From Artocarpus heterophyllus (lineage: Eukaryota; Streptophyta; Magnoliopsida; Rosales; Moraceae), in the NCBI GenBank assembly GCA_025403435.1, contig CM046330.1, positions 27,604,822-27,668,821 of the forward strand: DNA of 64,000 nt, read 5' to 3'. The notes beneath the pieces are model-generated. The model was not told where the DNA came from and made no database searches. It saw only the letters and a program-made list of their open reading frames with translations. This document shows, one piece after another, positions 1 through 12,413 of this stretch; position 1 is the first letter of the stretch, and each line of letters begins with the position of its first letter. The translations under genes were made by a program, and so were the position numbers.

Positions 1-44
1 ATGCGAGATTTGTCATATTTACTCACTTAGTGCAAGTGAGAGAT
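1..44 (+). mobile_element. 3' end of copia internal region with polypurine tract
   Basis: The window opens inside a retrotransposon. Purine-rich bases at about 31-44 (core GCAAGTGAGAGAT) immediately precede the TGTTAG start of a long terminal repeat. This matches the AAGTGGGAGATTG junction common at the 3' end of Ty1/copia elements. The coding part would lie to the left of the window. The copia assignment rests on this junction and on the LTR start; no coding sequence is visible. Confidence 0.6.
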
Positions 45-586
45 TGTTAGACATGTACGCCCTAAGGAGTAAAAATGTAATAAGTTTTTGGAGATATTTT
101 TATCAATAAAGAATTTATTTATTGTTTATATACCAAATCTTGTTGTTGAATGTATGTTAAGCAAACAAAAGTCTGAGACTGTCGGTCTAAACCTTTAAGA
201 ATTGGGCATATGATGGACAGATTATATGGAAGATTCGATTCTTAAGGTGATGGTTTAAATCATAAGATCTGCAATCGAGGGAAGAAAGTTGGGCACTTTA
301 TTCATGCAAAGATAGTTATGTTGTCTATATCCCATTTTGAGATATGGTTTGTCTTGACCATCGACGGTGAACTCCATGAATAGAAACATTGGTACGTTGT
401 CATAGGTGACGATGTGTTGGATCGAGATATAAAGTGAATTGATTTGGATTAATAATTCTGTCTCTGCAAATTGATTCACTTTAGAGAATCATTTGTATTA
501 TATCTTAATCCTGAGATAAATAGTAAGGTCGTTGTCTTGACTTGTGTCTTTTGATGTACCAAAAGGTAACAACTACATCTTAATAG

Positions 587-1058
587 TGGTATGCATGCCG
601 GTACGTTGGAGACATGACTCTTGATGGCGTAAACCTGTAATTCATAGATATGGAATCCATAGCTCCTCTTTAGGAGTAGTGATATCCTCTTATATGCGTT
701 ATCTTATAATTAGAAAACTGAAGCGTTCAGCCATTTGGATACATAGGTGTAACCGAATGGTATATTGTCTTTGGATGATAAGTTTTTCGATGGTGAGATA
801 ATGGAACGTAGGATAAAAATAATGGTATGCATGCCGGTACGTTGGAGACATGACACTTGATGGCGTAAACCTGTAATTCATAGATATGGAATCCATAGCT
901 CCTCTTTAGGAGTAGTGATATCCTCTTATATGCGTTATCTTGTAATTAGAAAACTGAAGCATTCAACCATTTGGATACATAGGTGTAACCGAATAGTATA
1001 TTGTCTTTGGATGATAAGTTTTTCGATGGTGAGATAATGGAACGTAGGATAAAAATAA
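587..1058 (+). repeat. 236 bp tandem duplication inside LTR copy A
   Basis: Unit 1 (587-822) and unit 2 (823-1058) are near-identical head-to-tail copies, both starting TGGTATGCATGCCGGTACG. The LTR copies at 4359-9288 and 26376-28308 have only one unit, so the duplication arose in this copy or its close lineage. The few mismatches between units suggest it is recent relative to the age of the family. Confidence 0.9.
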
Positions 1059-1689
1059 TTGGGAAGGTAAGACAGAACTTGTCCTTAAGCCGATTATGGA
1101 TAATCCTATGGAGATACGACACACTATGATATGTCATGAAGACTTAGCTATACGGGCTTCGTAATTCTATGTAGTTCGAGAGTGCAGCTCCAAGATTTTA
1201 GTGGAGTAGTGTTGGAGTTGATAATTATGAAATGTATATCTGGGATATTGGGTTTCGTAATTATTAGGAGCTTAAACTATATAGGTCCATTTGATCCCCT
1301 TTGCTAGCTCATAAAATCCAGTAACAATACGACATGCTTTTTCAATAATTGGTGACTTATGTCAGATTTATTAGATTGGTTGAAATTCGAAAGAATCAAA
1401 TAATTCATGTCTGTTTATCGATTGAATTAATTTTGTGATAAAATTAATTCAAGATAAAATTGTTGAATTATTAGGATCGGATAATTCTTGTCTGTTTATC
1501 GGTTGATTTAATTTTTGAATAAATTAAATCAAGATAAACTTGTAGAATTATTAAGAATTCATTTATTTTTCTAGAGATTATCCAGATAAAGTTGTTTTAA
1601 TTAGGTAACTTCTCTATTGGGTTATTTGAATTAAAACTAAGACTTTATCTTATAGAATCTCAAGTGGAAAATAAAAGATTCGCTGAGAT

Positions 1690-1790
1690 TTTTTCGATAG
1701 GTCGGCATGCCGATCATCAAGTTTGGCCTACCGATGGGGCAAGTTTGGCCTACTGATTAGGCAGATCGGCCTGCCGATGTGCGGAAAAAA
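1690..1790. repeat. Cluster of TCGGCAGGCCGA-like imperfect palindromes
   Basis: Four or more variants of a near-palindromic GC-rich motif (GGTCGGCATGCCGATC, GGCCTACCGAT, ATCGGCCTGCCGAT) lie within 100 bases of AT-rich LTR, upstream of the TATA box. Equivalent clusters occur in the LTR copies at about 8751-8775 and 27803-27890. A role as an LTR enhancer is inferred from position only. Confidence 0.7.
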
Positions 1791-1896
1791 AGATCACGTG
1801 TTTTTATGCAGATTTTATCAGATATTGATCCGAATTTGATTCTAATTTGAATTTTTGAGACCTAATCTGATAAGGACTGACCGTAGACCCAACCTC

Positions 1897-1904
1897 TATA
1901 AATA
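1897..1904 (+). promoter_or_regulatory. TATA box of copia LTR copy A
   Basis: TATAAATA within CTCTATAAATATGG. The equivalent site in the copy at 26376-28308 is TATAAAAA (28002-28009). The conserved position fits the U3/R boundary of the LTR. Confidence 0.6.
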
Positions 1905-2295
1905 TGGAGTAAGTCACATAAGTTTTTCAGATCAATTGAGAGATTAAGAGTGATACTTTGCTGGTGAGAATTTGTAACTCCTTGAGAGCTCTTGTTCACA
2001 AATCACGAACACTAGCTTTGGGTTCTCTCAATAGGTTGGAAGGAGAGTCACCTGGAGGAAGAGTTGTACGTGTGAGCCTATACTCATTCCGATCGTGGAT
2101 AGAGAATTGCAAAGAAGACCAGTTGGTTGAGGCTCTTCTAGAACGTTACTTCTCTTCACAGATTACGGAAGTTCTTCGGCATTCAAAGGTTAGTAAGATT
2201 TGGTTAATTTATAAATATAGATGTTAAACTTGTGTTTTGAAAAATACTCTGATATAAAAAATTTTAAAATTCCACTGCGTACTATTTTTCCAACA

Positions 2296-4358
2296 TAGAA
2301 ACCAAACAAGGTTAGATTTTTATATGGTTAAGTTTGCGTTTTTAGTATTTAAAACAAAAAAAAGGAAAGGAGGAATTAGTGGCACTAGATCAACCACTAA
2401 GAAATTGTCAGCAAGGGTAAGGATTCTAAAATTTTTCCCTAAATTTACTAAGGTTAAAGTTTTCAATTTTTTGAGTGATTTGATGATTAAATGAGAAAAT
2501 GGTTTGTAATAATTTATGCGTTTGTTGGTTTAGTTTATCTATGTATGTGATATAAAATGTTAATAGTTGCATGATAGGTTTATGTTTTGCAAGTTTTAAT
2601 TTATGGAATAATTTTCTACAAACTTTGAATGTATAAACAGTGGCCTTAGAGTCAGTTTTTAAGACTTTTTCAAACACGAAACATTTAGTTTTCAACGTTT
2701 TGAACAAAACCTCGTGACTAAGTGAAAATGCAAATTTGACTCTGAATAGGCTTTCCAAGCAGTTTTGTTGACTGCTCAAAACAGTCCCAAAAACTATAGA
2801 AAGCAGTTACAAAATTGTACAAAACTGCCCAAAACAGTTTTGTGAGAAGAAAATGCCAAAAATAGTTTTGAGGGCTATCTTTGTTTTCAAAATTTTGGAC
2901 CGTTTTGAGTCTGAATTTCAAGTTTTGTCAAACACGAAAGTTTTAGGTTTCGACAAGATGGACAATTTTGTGGTGAAATTTTTTTTCCAAAATCTACCTC
3001 TAAGATGTAGTTATGGACAATATTTCAATACTATCCAAAACTATATTTTTGGGTTGAAAATAGTTTTTAAGTTTCAGGACGTTTCGAGACCGAATTGTAA
3101 TTTTCACCGAATATGAACAATTTTAGTCTTAGACATAACAATGAACTTTTGTCAAGAAAGTTTTATAAAAATCTGCCTCTAAAATGAACTTTAATTTGGA
3201 TTTATAAAAGCAATCTAAATTTTTTAATCGGTAAAGCTTGCAAAATTTAAACAAAAAATAAATATGCCAAAGACGATGATTTGGACTTTAAAATGAGTGT
3301 AAAAATTATTAAAATCTCATATTTAAAATAAGCAACTTTTATGAAGAAAAAACTTTAAAAGAAAAATTGTCTTTAGCATATGATTTCACAGTAATTTTCT
3401 AAAACTAATCGAAAAATTATCTTCCAGTGCTAGTTTTTATAAACAAAGATCGCGTAACTATAGAGCCCTATATTTTGACAAACTAAGAAACTACAATGCT
3501 CTAGACAGATTATACAAGCCCAAGATTTAGTGGGTTATCGATTTTGGACATTATTTTATGAAGCGATTTTCGCTCAAATCTTTAAGTTACATGGATGAAT
3601 TTTCTAAGGATAAACTTTAATGGTTTTCAATTTGACACTAAAACAACTATCTTAAAAACTTGATACACTAAAGTTCTAGTACCATGATGCTGGGCACGAG
3701 TCCAACGCTCGTTTTAGTCTAAAAAACCACTCAGGCCATTGTTTCAACAAAAAGGTGTATGGGATGTCATAAGATCATTTATTGGATTAATAGGTTTAGT
3801 ACCAATTACGAACCCATTAAATGAATTAAGAATATGGTTAATTAGAACTTAGTTCAAGAATCATGAATTTAGGAAATGTCAAATTTAGTTGATTAAGGTC
3901 ATATAAATTTAGTGACGATAGATAATTAATTAATTGTTTTTAAATAAATTACTTATCAATTTTAATATGAACCAATGGCAATTAAAAGGAAATTAAATAT
4001 TATAAGGATTTTATAAAATAATTAACCCTTGTAATAGAAATAGTGATTTTTATGATCATTTGATGGGAGGAAAATACTAATGGAATTAGTGCTCAAAATG
4101 CCAATGTTTATGCTAAATATCTAAACGGCATGCTTACACACTTTTTAATGGGTGTTTTGGTATAGAATTGTTTCCATTAGAGAAAAGAAGAATTTAGGAT
4201 TAATAGAGAAGCCTACTTCATTAAAACTGGTAAGTAAGAATCCTGTCTACAGTATGAAACTATAGTTTCTAAGCTAAAGATGCTTTTACACATTTTTATG
4301 AAAATCATAAAGTGTATGATTAGTGCTATGCCATGTTATGTCATGTTAAGATGTGCTA
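2296..4358 (+). mobile_element. Old gypsy-type LTR, left part (interrupted)
   Basis: AT-rich non-coding sequence matching the layout of the other long gypsy-type LTRs in the window. A GGTAAGTAAG..CCTGTCTACAGTATGAAA block near 4228 corresponds to blocks near 6541, 31921 and 37109. The sequence resumes after the inserted copia LTR at 9289. Allowing for the guest, the total is about 3.2 kb, close to the 3.0-3.85 kb of related LTRs here. The true left end is not seen and was probably removed or covered by LTR copy A. No gene was found in this stretch. Confidence 0.5.
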
Positions 4359-4482
4359 TGTGATGGATAGATATACCTTAAGAAGAAAAAATGTAATATG
4401 TTTTTGGAAACATTCTTATCAATAAAGAATTTGTTTATTATTCATATTCTAAATTATTGTCCTCTTTACGTTCATATTTGTT

Positions 4483-4487
4483 GAATG
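4483..4487. repeat. Target site duplication GAATG (left copy; right copy 7521-7525)
   Basis: Five-base direct repeat flanking the 4488-7520 solo LTR. Five bases is the usual duplication for LTR retrotransposons, and the pair sits exactly at the points where the host LTR sequence is broken. Confidence 0.85.
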
Positions 4488-7400
4488 TGCAATGACCGAG
4501 AAAATTTCATTAATAAAACATAATATTTAATTATGTTTAATTAATGAATTTACTTTTAAAAATGTAAATTTTTGTAAAAAATGTAATTTTTTCAAAAATT
4601 GTGATAAAGTATGAATAAATGGCATTGATTGCAAATTTCATGACAAATGTGATGTAATGTTGGATATTGTCAAATATAGATTTTATAGTTTAATTACTCA
4701 AAAATTTGTGCATAATATCCATAAAATGAATTTTATGTCATAATTAATTGTAAAATTGTGATACGAATGGATGATTAGAATATAAATAGGACATAAAGGT
4801 TGTCCAAACCCTAACCAGGGGTAGAAAGGAGGCCAGAGTAGTATAAGAATACTGCTAAGTGAAAACACAGATACGAAAAATGTTATGATTGGCCTTCAAA
4901 AGTGAATGAAAAGGAAGTCAAATATTTTTATACAGTCTAAGGATAGAAAGTACACTGATTTGACCACGACAATATAGGAAAAATACTATGTGGTGAAAAA
5001 TTACACAGTATAAATTTTTTAACTCCACAAAGTGGACACTTACTTGAATTCTATTGGGCCAACAAGCCATGCAATGTGGCCCAATAACATTATGACACCT
5101 AGGGGTAATCAAGTGGGTGACCATGAGTCACCAAATGGGATAAGTGAGCATTTAATGTGATTTTAGCCAAAAAAATCATTTCTTCTTCTTCCTAGCTCCG
5201 GCAGCCATTGAAGGAGACTCTCAAAAAAAATTTCTCAACCCCAAACTTTGCAAGAATAGCCCCAAACAAGTTTTAGAAGCAAAGCCCAAGGATTTTTTGC
5301 AAGTTTTAAGGTAAAATCCCAAACTTTTTAGCAAGTTTTCAAGGGATTTTTCATGGGTTGAAGGGAAAATTAATTCATGGTGTTTTTGCATGAAAAGGAA
5401 GCCCAAGAAGAAGTTCAAGAAGCCTTAGAAGGTTACAAATCCAAAAAAGTGTTATTTGGGTAAGTTTTAAAGTTCAAAGTTTTAAATTTTGTTTTGATTT
5501 TAATTTCTTTAAACCCAAGTGAGTTCTTGAGCACATATTTGATGAAATTTCATGTATATGTGAAGTATGACATGTTTAAGTTCTGAAACTTTGGTTTATG
5601 ATGCAAAACGGTACTTTTTGCAAAAGTCATACTTTTGTAATTTTAAGGTTAGTTTAAGTAAAAATGATGTTTGAGCATGAGAATGATTTGAATAAGGTAT
5701 GGAATGGTCTCTGTAGGGGTAGATTTGTAATTTTAAAACAGATTTTGTAAAAATGCCATAAGGACTAAATTGCAATAAAAAGTTCATTCTCTATAGATTT
5801 AAAAAATAGCCTAACACACCCCTATACAGTGAGATTTTGGGAAAAGTTAAAACATGAAAGTTGTAGATCTCGATAAAACTGTAAAACATCACGAACGGTT
5901 CATCGAAAAACTGAACCGTTTGTGAGTTTTTGATTTTTCAAGAATTTGTTAAAAGTGAAAAAAGTCTTAAATGGCAAAAAAGTCATTTTTCAAAACGATT
6001 TAAGGTATGGTACCTTAAGTAAAAATGTTCTTTATGAAAAATAGAAAATTTTGGTATAAAGAGGAAAATTTTAGCCCCGGGGGTAAAATTGTCAAAATTT
6101 TCAGTTAAGGGACCAAACTGCAAATTTTTACGAAAAAAGAGGTTTTGAAAGGAAATGAAGAGGCCCGACCCATTAGGGTATTATTTGAAATAAGAACGTG
6201 ATTATTTCCGCTAGCAAAGCGAAACCGAGCTCAAGAAGTTAGTTAGCCTGCCAAGGGTAAAATCATCATTTTTCTTAAGTTGTCCGAATTGTTTAAAAAC
6301 GACCCCAAAAAGGGAAAAAGAAGTGGTTTCGCTTTTCGATAACGATAATGGTATAGGATAAGATAAAAATAAGGATAGGTAGTGATTTTCAGAGTTGTAT
6401 ATAGTTATGCAACTCGATTAATTAAGCAACGAACATTTTATAACGAAACGTAATGAAGTTTGGCTAATAGTTTTAAAATTGGCCAACAGGATCCTAGGAG
6501 TCTAGGAGAAAGGAGAACCGAAGTTGATTTGGCGGTACTAAAAAACAAGTAAGTACCTTTCCCACCTATAGTATGAAATGTAGGTCTAGAAAGGAATGTA
6601 TGTATACGTTTACCTGTGCGTATAATTAAATGTAAACCTGTATGTTTACCATGATATGAATACCAAGGGATATAGTCATGTATGAATACCTGTGAGCATA
6701 CGAATGAATACCTGTGTGTATAATACGTTATGTACTTGGGTGTACAATAATGAAAATGAGTATGTATACCACGATTTCGTATCTATGCGTACAATGATAA
6801 ATACATGAGTATGTATAAAGTAGGTATATGTGTGTACTACACTATGCAGGAGAATTTATGTTTCAGGGATAATATGTGATTATCACTTCATACATGGTAT
6901 GTCAACCATAATAATTGGACTGGTAAATGTATCACCAGAAAGTAAGAAGAGTGTCGTACCGACTCCTGACTCAAGGGGAGTTTAAAGGACATGTTATGGT
7001 CACAGTGTTACGTAGACCTAAATGAAACTGCGCAATGGTATGAACACTTGGGCCCTAGTAAAGATAAGAAATGATGAGGATAAGGAAAGTTCATAAGAAA
7101 GCATAATAGATTCATGCATTCATTTGAATATCCATGTGGGATTTATGGGACTTATTGGGCGTTAGCTCATTAAGTATTTCATGCTGTAGGTATTCCAACG
7201 AGAAGGTCAGAATAAGTTCAAATGGTGAGTTGGTGGAGGGGTAGATGGTGTGCAGATTGGGTATGGAGTCCGCTGCTGTAATGTTTTCCGCTATGTATGT
7301 TTAAAGTTATTTTGAAATGAAATGTTTAAAAGAAAGATGTTGTAAAAGTAAAAGTATTAATTATGTAAACACAAGTATGTGAAAGTATTTTGGGAGTTAC

Positions 7401-7520
7401 CAAAGTTAATGTAAGCAAATTATTTATTTCTGTTTTTTTTTTTTTTAAAGTTTCTTAAACTTTTGCCCTTAAGAACGTAAGAAAGAGTTTTATCACAACC
7501 CGAAAAGACGGGTTGTGACA
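4488..7520 (+). mobile_element. Gypsy-type solo LTR (3.03 kb) with GAATG target duplication
   Basis: The insert begins TGCAATGACCGAG and ends GGGTTGTGACA. It is flanked by a 5 bp direct repeat GAATG (4483-4487 and 7521-7525), and removing it restores the copia LTR sequence exactly. The TG..CA ends, with a near TGTAACGACCCGA start and GGGTTGTGACA end, are typical of long LTRs of chromovirus-type Ty3/gypsy elements (Tekay/Del group). No coding interior or second LTR is present, so it is a solo LTR left by recombination. Internal landmarks include CATGCTGTAGG at 7180-7190. Confidence 0.85.
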
Positions 7521-9288
7521 GAATGCATGATAAGCAAACAAAAGTCTGAGACTGTTGGTCTAAGCCTTTAGAATCAGGCATATGATGGACAAATTATGCG
7601 GAAGACATTCTAAAGGTGATGATCTAAATCATAAGATCCGCAATCGAGGGAATAAAGTTTGGCACTTTATTCATGTAAAGATTGTTATGTTGTGTATATC
7701 CCTAATGGGAGATGGTTTGTCTTGGCCATCGAAGGTGGACTTTGTGAATAGAAACATTAGTGCATTGTCATAGGTGGCGATGTATTAGATCGGGACATAT
7801 AGTGAAATTGATTTAGATTAATAATTTTGTGTCGGTAAATCAATTCACTTTAGACAATCATATATGTCGTATTTTAATCCTAAGATGAATAGTGGGCCTG
7901 TTGTCTTGACTTATGTTTTTTGATATGCCAAAGGGTGACATCCATATTTTATGTTGGTATGCATGCTGGTATGTTAGAGACATTACTCTTGATAGTGTAA
8001 ACCTGTTATTCATAGATACGAAATCCATAGCTCCTCTTTAGGAGTTGATGTTATCCTCTTATATTCGTTATTCTATAATTGAAAGACTGGAGTGCTTAAC
8101 CATTTGGATATATAGGTATAACCAAATAGTATACTGTCTATGTATTGTAAGTTTTTTGATGATGAGATAATGGAACGTAAAAGAAAAATAATTAGAAAGG
8201 TAAGATAGAATTTATCCTTAAGCCGATTATGGATATCTTATAGGGATACGATACATTATGAGATGTCATGGATGCTTAGCTATAAGGGCTTCGTAATTTC
8301 ATATAGTTCGAGAGTGTAGCTCTAAGCTTTTAGTAGAGTAGCGTTAGAGTTGATAATTATGAAACATCTATCTGGGATATTGGGTTTTATAATTATCGGA
8401 AGCTTGCACTATATAGGTCCATTAGGTCCCATTTGCTAGCTCATAATAAATCCTGTAGCGATACGGCGTGCTTTTTCAATAAATTGGTGACTTATGTTAA
8501 ATTATTAGATTGGCTAAAATTTGATAGGATCAGATAATTCATGTCTGTTTATCGGTTGAATTAATTTTATGTAAATTAATTCAAGATAAACTTGTTGAAT
8601 TATCCAGAATATTTATTTTCCTAGAGATTATCTAGATATGGTTGTTATAATCAAATAACTTCTTTATTGGGTTATTTGACTTAAAACTAAGGCTTTATCC
8701 AAAGAATCTTAGGTGAGAAATAAAAGATTTGCAGGGATCATTTATTGTAAGTTTGGCAGGCCGATCCGTTAGTTCAGCTTGAAATCTAACAATAATTTGA
8801 TTACACATTTTTACACAACTTTTATTAGATATTGATCTAGATTTGAATTTTTAAGGCCTTATTTGATAATAACCAACCAAGGGACGACCTCTATAAGTAG
8901 GGAGTGGGTTATCATAGTTATTTAGATCAGTTGAGAAATCAAGACTGAGCACTCTAGTTTTGAGTCTCTAAAACTTCCTTGAGAGCTATTGTTAACAAAT
9001 CAAAAATGCTAGTTTTGGGTTTTCTGAATTGGTTGGAAGGAGAGTCACCGGGGAAAAGCTGTATGAGGTGTGCCCACACACATATCGATCATGGATAGAG
9101 AATAGCAAAGAAGACCAGTTGGTTGAGGCTCTTTTAGAATGCTTTTCTCTTCACAAATTGCAGGAGCTCTTCACATTCAAAGGTTAGTAAAATTTAGTTA
9201 ATTTATGCGTATAGCGTGTTAAACTTGTGTTTTAGAAAATACTCTGATTAAAAATTTTTAAATTCCGCTACGTATTGTTTTTCCAACA

Positions 9289-10482
9289 CTGTTCATGCCA
9301 TGTTATACGATGATAAATTATGTCATGTTAGGTAATGCTATGATAAGATATGTCATGTTTATATTATGTGTTATGCATGCAATACTAAATTATTTTGTGT
9401 ACTTACTTTATATTAATTATGCTTACATTTACATATGTGATGCTATGTAGTAATATGTCATACCACATACACATAATAAGAAAAGTGAAACTAATAAGAT
9501 ATATTAAGGGTGTTGTACCAACCTCTTGACCCATGGTAAGGTTTAATTTTTTTTTTTAAAAAATATCATAGTGTTGTTGGGACCTTGCAAATCCTAACCT
9601 TCTAATGATCGCAATAAAGTTTATAATCTCGATGTCATTGGGACCTCGTGAACCTTAACTTCCCAAAAATCATGCACAGTTGGTACGATCACTCGGGCTC
9701 AATCAACAAGATAAGATAAGACTTAAATAACTAAGCATAAAATGAGTCAACAAACTAGCATAAAATGATCATGCACATTTTTATAAAATGATCTTCAAGT
9801 TGTTTTGAGAGTTGAACTTTCTACTTGTTCAATGAAAGCTCATGTAAGTATGTTCATGCTGTAGGTAAGGAACCTGTCAACATCACTTAATTAGACAACT
9901 GTAAGCGACAGACAAATGGTGGAGATGAGAATGGATACCACTCACACAAAATTTTTTTTCTGCATTATATTTTCTTTTATAAAATTTTGTATGTGTGAAT
10001 AATTAAGTAGTATTATGTAATGAGCTTTAGAGACTGAAGTTGTAGTCATTCAGCCTCAGATATTAAAAAAAAAAAGAAAGAAAAAGAGAAAGGGTTTAAG
10101 ACTTACAATAAGAAATATAAATATAGATGTTGCAACAGAAAATGCAATAAATGCACGTAAGTTTTCTAGTAAGAAATTATATTAATAATTAATCTTATAA
10201 ATGCTTCAAGGTATCATTTCAAATTAAGAAAAGTAGTAAAAGAATAATTTTGAAGAAAATTATCACGCTAGTTTTAAAAGATTAAGTTTTAATAAGTTAT
10301 TGTTCTGTTAGTTTTTTAAAAGAATATGTTTCAAGAAATTATATTACGCTTTAAATTTAACCTAAATAAGAAAAAATTATGTTTTAAAAAAATTGTTCTG
10401 TATATCAAAGTACCTTATGTTAAGTATGTTTAAGTATTATGTTGTATAGTTAAGTAACGGCTACATGAGTAAGGTTGTTACA
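9289..10482 (+). mobile_element. Old gypsy-type LTR, right part
   Basis: Continuation of the LTR begun at 2296. It contains the GTTGTACCAACCTCTTGACCC block (near 9512, like 6955 in the nested solo LTR) and the CATGCTGTAGG block (9855-9865). It ends AAGGTTGTTACA at 10482, a typical gypsy LTR terminus. No gene was seen. Confidence 0.55.
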
Positions 10483-11700
10483 GCGACGACGGTGGGACCC
10501 ATGGTTGGGGGTAGTTGGCATAGGAGTAGGTAGGAGGGGGAAAAGGGGGTCGGTTTCTCGTGTTGGGGATTTTTCTTTTTCTCTTGTTTTTGTTTTTGTT
10601 TTTGTTTTTGCTTTTGCTTTTGATTTTGATTTTGAGTTTGATTTTGTTTTTTTAATGTTTTATAATTTTTAGCTTTTTTTTTTGTTTTATTTTTTATTAA
10701 AAATGTAATAAACAATTGTTATTTTATTATAACACCTCTGGAAATCAATCATGTGCAGTACACATGGTAGCCAAATTGACGGCTGTCAAGCATCTTTGTT
10801 CTTTTGCACATTTTTTATGAGTTTAAGGTCAACACAATTAAAAAAATAAGAACCAACGAATCACCTTTTAGAAAGTTTAGTGCTTGCCGAGCATCTTAAC
10901 TATGTAAAAATAAACATCTTATCGATTAAATTACTTATTGATTAACAAAGGGGTTAAAAATGATACTAGATGAAGGCTATTGATTCAGTCTCATTTGTAA
11001 TCTTTTTTTTTCTAATTTATAATTGACACACGCTTTAATCTTTATTTTTTATTTATAAATGTCATGTTCTAAATAACATGCGTTTTTCTTTCAATTATAA
11101 AGCAATAAACAAAAGTTTATAATAAATTGGAAGTTCAATGATAGGTTTAGGTTGATATATATTGTATTTATATTTTATCATTTACAGAGACCTGATTAAG
11201 TTCTATTATTTATTTTTACAAGTAAATAAATACATGAATTGGCAAAAAGAAATCACTCCTTTCCTCTTCTGTCCACTGAAGCAAACATGCCGTGGATATC
11301 ATATTTATTGCACGAGATCTATAGCAAAAAAAAAAAAAAAAAAAGGAAATTTCAGATTTTTTTCTAACCAATTGATGATTGACGGATGACAGAGCACGTT
11401 ACGCATGTTACTCCTACACATTTTTGGGTCCGAGTGAATACACACGTCGCAACTTCTCTACGACGAAATCCAGACCGTCCATTTCCCCCCAAACTCCACC
11501 TGCGACGTACGTTAGATCTGATCGCCTCATATTAGAAGCACCCATCATCATTTGAAATACCCAAAATATCCCTTTAAAACCTCACAAGCTCTACCCGACC
11601 AGCCCCAACTGAGCCGGCAATTTGTCCTTACCCTTTGGGCAATACCGGAATTACGAAATAGTGGAAAACGATTCAACTTGGGAAAGGTCTTTTGGTTGCC
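10483..11700. other. Intergenic stretch upstream of the DUF641 gene
   Basis: AT-rich sequence with a TTTTTG-type microsatellite at 10571-10655 and poly-A tracts. The last few hundred bases become more GC-rich as the probable transcript start is approached. No coding sequence or transposon ends were recognised. The proximal promoter of the DUF641 gene should lie in the right part of this stretch, but no single TATA box stands out. Confidence 0.5.
10571..10655. repeat. TTTTTG hexanucleotide-like microsatellite
   Basis: Imperfect tandem units TTTTTG, TTTTGC and TTTTGA. They produce a spurious low-complexity open frame on each strand. Confidence 0.9.
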
Positions 11701-12051
11701 AATGCCCTCACTGTCGGACTCTTCCCTCGAAAAATAGAATACGTGTGCTTTTTTGTCTTTTTGTCCAAAACCATTTCTCTCTTCTCTCTCTCTCTCTCTC
11801 TCTCCCCTCCACCTCTGTTTTTCCCTGTGTCCTCTCGAGCTCTGAAAATTCTCTATTTCTCTCTCTTCCTCTTAAAGAAAATTTTCTCTCTCTAGAACTT
11901 TCTCTCGTTGTAGAGCGCTCTGGGTCTTGCCTTTTCCTTTTCCATCTCCCAAAAACCATTTTGCTGTTTGGGTCTTGAGGATCGAAAAATCTGCGAAGTC
12001 AAACGGAGATTTCTCTTCACACAGGCACGAAGTTTCTCCAAGGCAGACAAG
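11700..12051 (+). other. Probable 5' UTR exon 1 of the DUF641 gene
   Basis: A pyrimidine-rich leader with a (CT)n tract (about 11776-11804) and many TCTCTC runs, as found in many plant 5' UTRs. It ends at CAGACAAG/GTTCGG, a plausible splice donor at 12051/12052. It contains open frames, but they are low-complexity products of the CT repeat. The transcript start is only approximate. Assignment to the gene at 16805 is inferred from strand, splice-like signals and the absence of another downstream gene. Confidence 0.45.
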
Positions 12052-12179
12052 GTTCGGTTACTAAACTTCTTTAGAAGCTTCGTTTATTCACTATTTTTTT
12101 TATATTTTTTATCGTTTCTTGTTCATTTGGTTTCCTTATGGGATATACTTTGCAATTTTTCTTGTAGTTGTCAAGGGAA

Positions 12180-12212
<33 letters not shown>

Positions 12213-12413
12213 TACACACATACAGGGACTTTTCAATAGTGCTTGAAAAGCTTTTTATTCAAATGTTTTCACGAAGCGAAAAATGGGTGCTTTTGTTCTA
12301 TTCCTGATTTCGTTTTGTTGCTGAACCAAAACCATTATCAACAGTTTGTTTTTTCTGTGCGTGTGCTTTGAGGAGTAATTTTCGTTTTTATTTTCCTGGT
12401 TTTTGGGTTGCAG
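12052..12413 (+). other. Probable 5' UTR intron 1
   Basis: Starts GTTCGG and ends after a T-rich stretch at TTTTGGGTTGCAG, a good plant acceptor. It is T-rich and holds a TA repeat at 12180-12200. Its 362-base length is typical of a plant leader intron. Confidence 0.45.

Larger units (their letters stand above)
45..2295 (+). mobile_element. Copia-type LTR, copy A (probable 3' LTR)
   Basis: A 2.25 kb LTR starting TGTTAGAC and ending TTCCAACA. Related copies lie at 4359-9288 (interrupted) and 26376-28308 (3' truncated), which fixes both ends. A TATA box (TATAAATA, 1897-1904) sits in the promoter position. A GC-rich cluster of TCGGCAGGCCGA-like motifs lies about 110-210 bases upstream of it. 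The copy contains a 236 bp tandem duplication absent from the other two. Small open frames inside it show no protein similarity I recognise. Because the polypurine tract lies on its left, this is read as the 3' LTR of an element extending out of the window. Confidence 0.75.
4359..9288 (+). mobile_element. Copia-type LTR, copy B, split by a gypsy solo LTR
   Basis: Bases 4359-4487 match the first ~130 bases of LTR copy A and 7526-9288 match the remainder, ending TTCCAACA. The host LTR would be about 1.9 kb once the 4488-7520 guest is removed. There is no internal region next to it, so it is probably a solo LTR. A convincing target duplication was not found (TGCTA on the left, CTGTT on the right), perhaps through decay. 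A single TCGGCAGGCCGA-type motif is retained near 8755. Confidence 0.7.

Noticed and set aside
1958..2227. 89-codon frame near the end of copia LTR copy A
   Set aside because: Lies in the R/U5 part of an LTR, is broken in copies B and C, and matches no protein I recognise.
10461..10715. Open frames over the TTTTTG repeat
   Set aside because: Lys/Gln-rich or Phe/Val-rich products of a microsatellite, not a gene.
11622..11978. 118-codon plus-strand frame and overlapping frames in the CT-rich leader
   Set aside because: Composition is dominated by Ser/Leu/Phe from CT repeats; both strands and several frames are open for the same reason.
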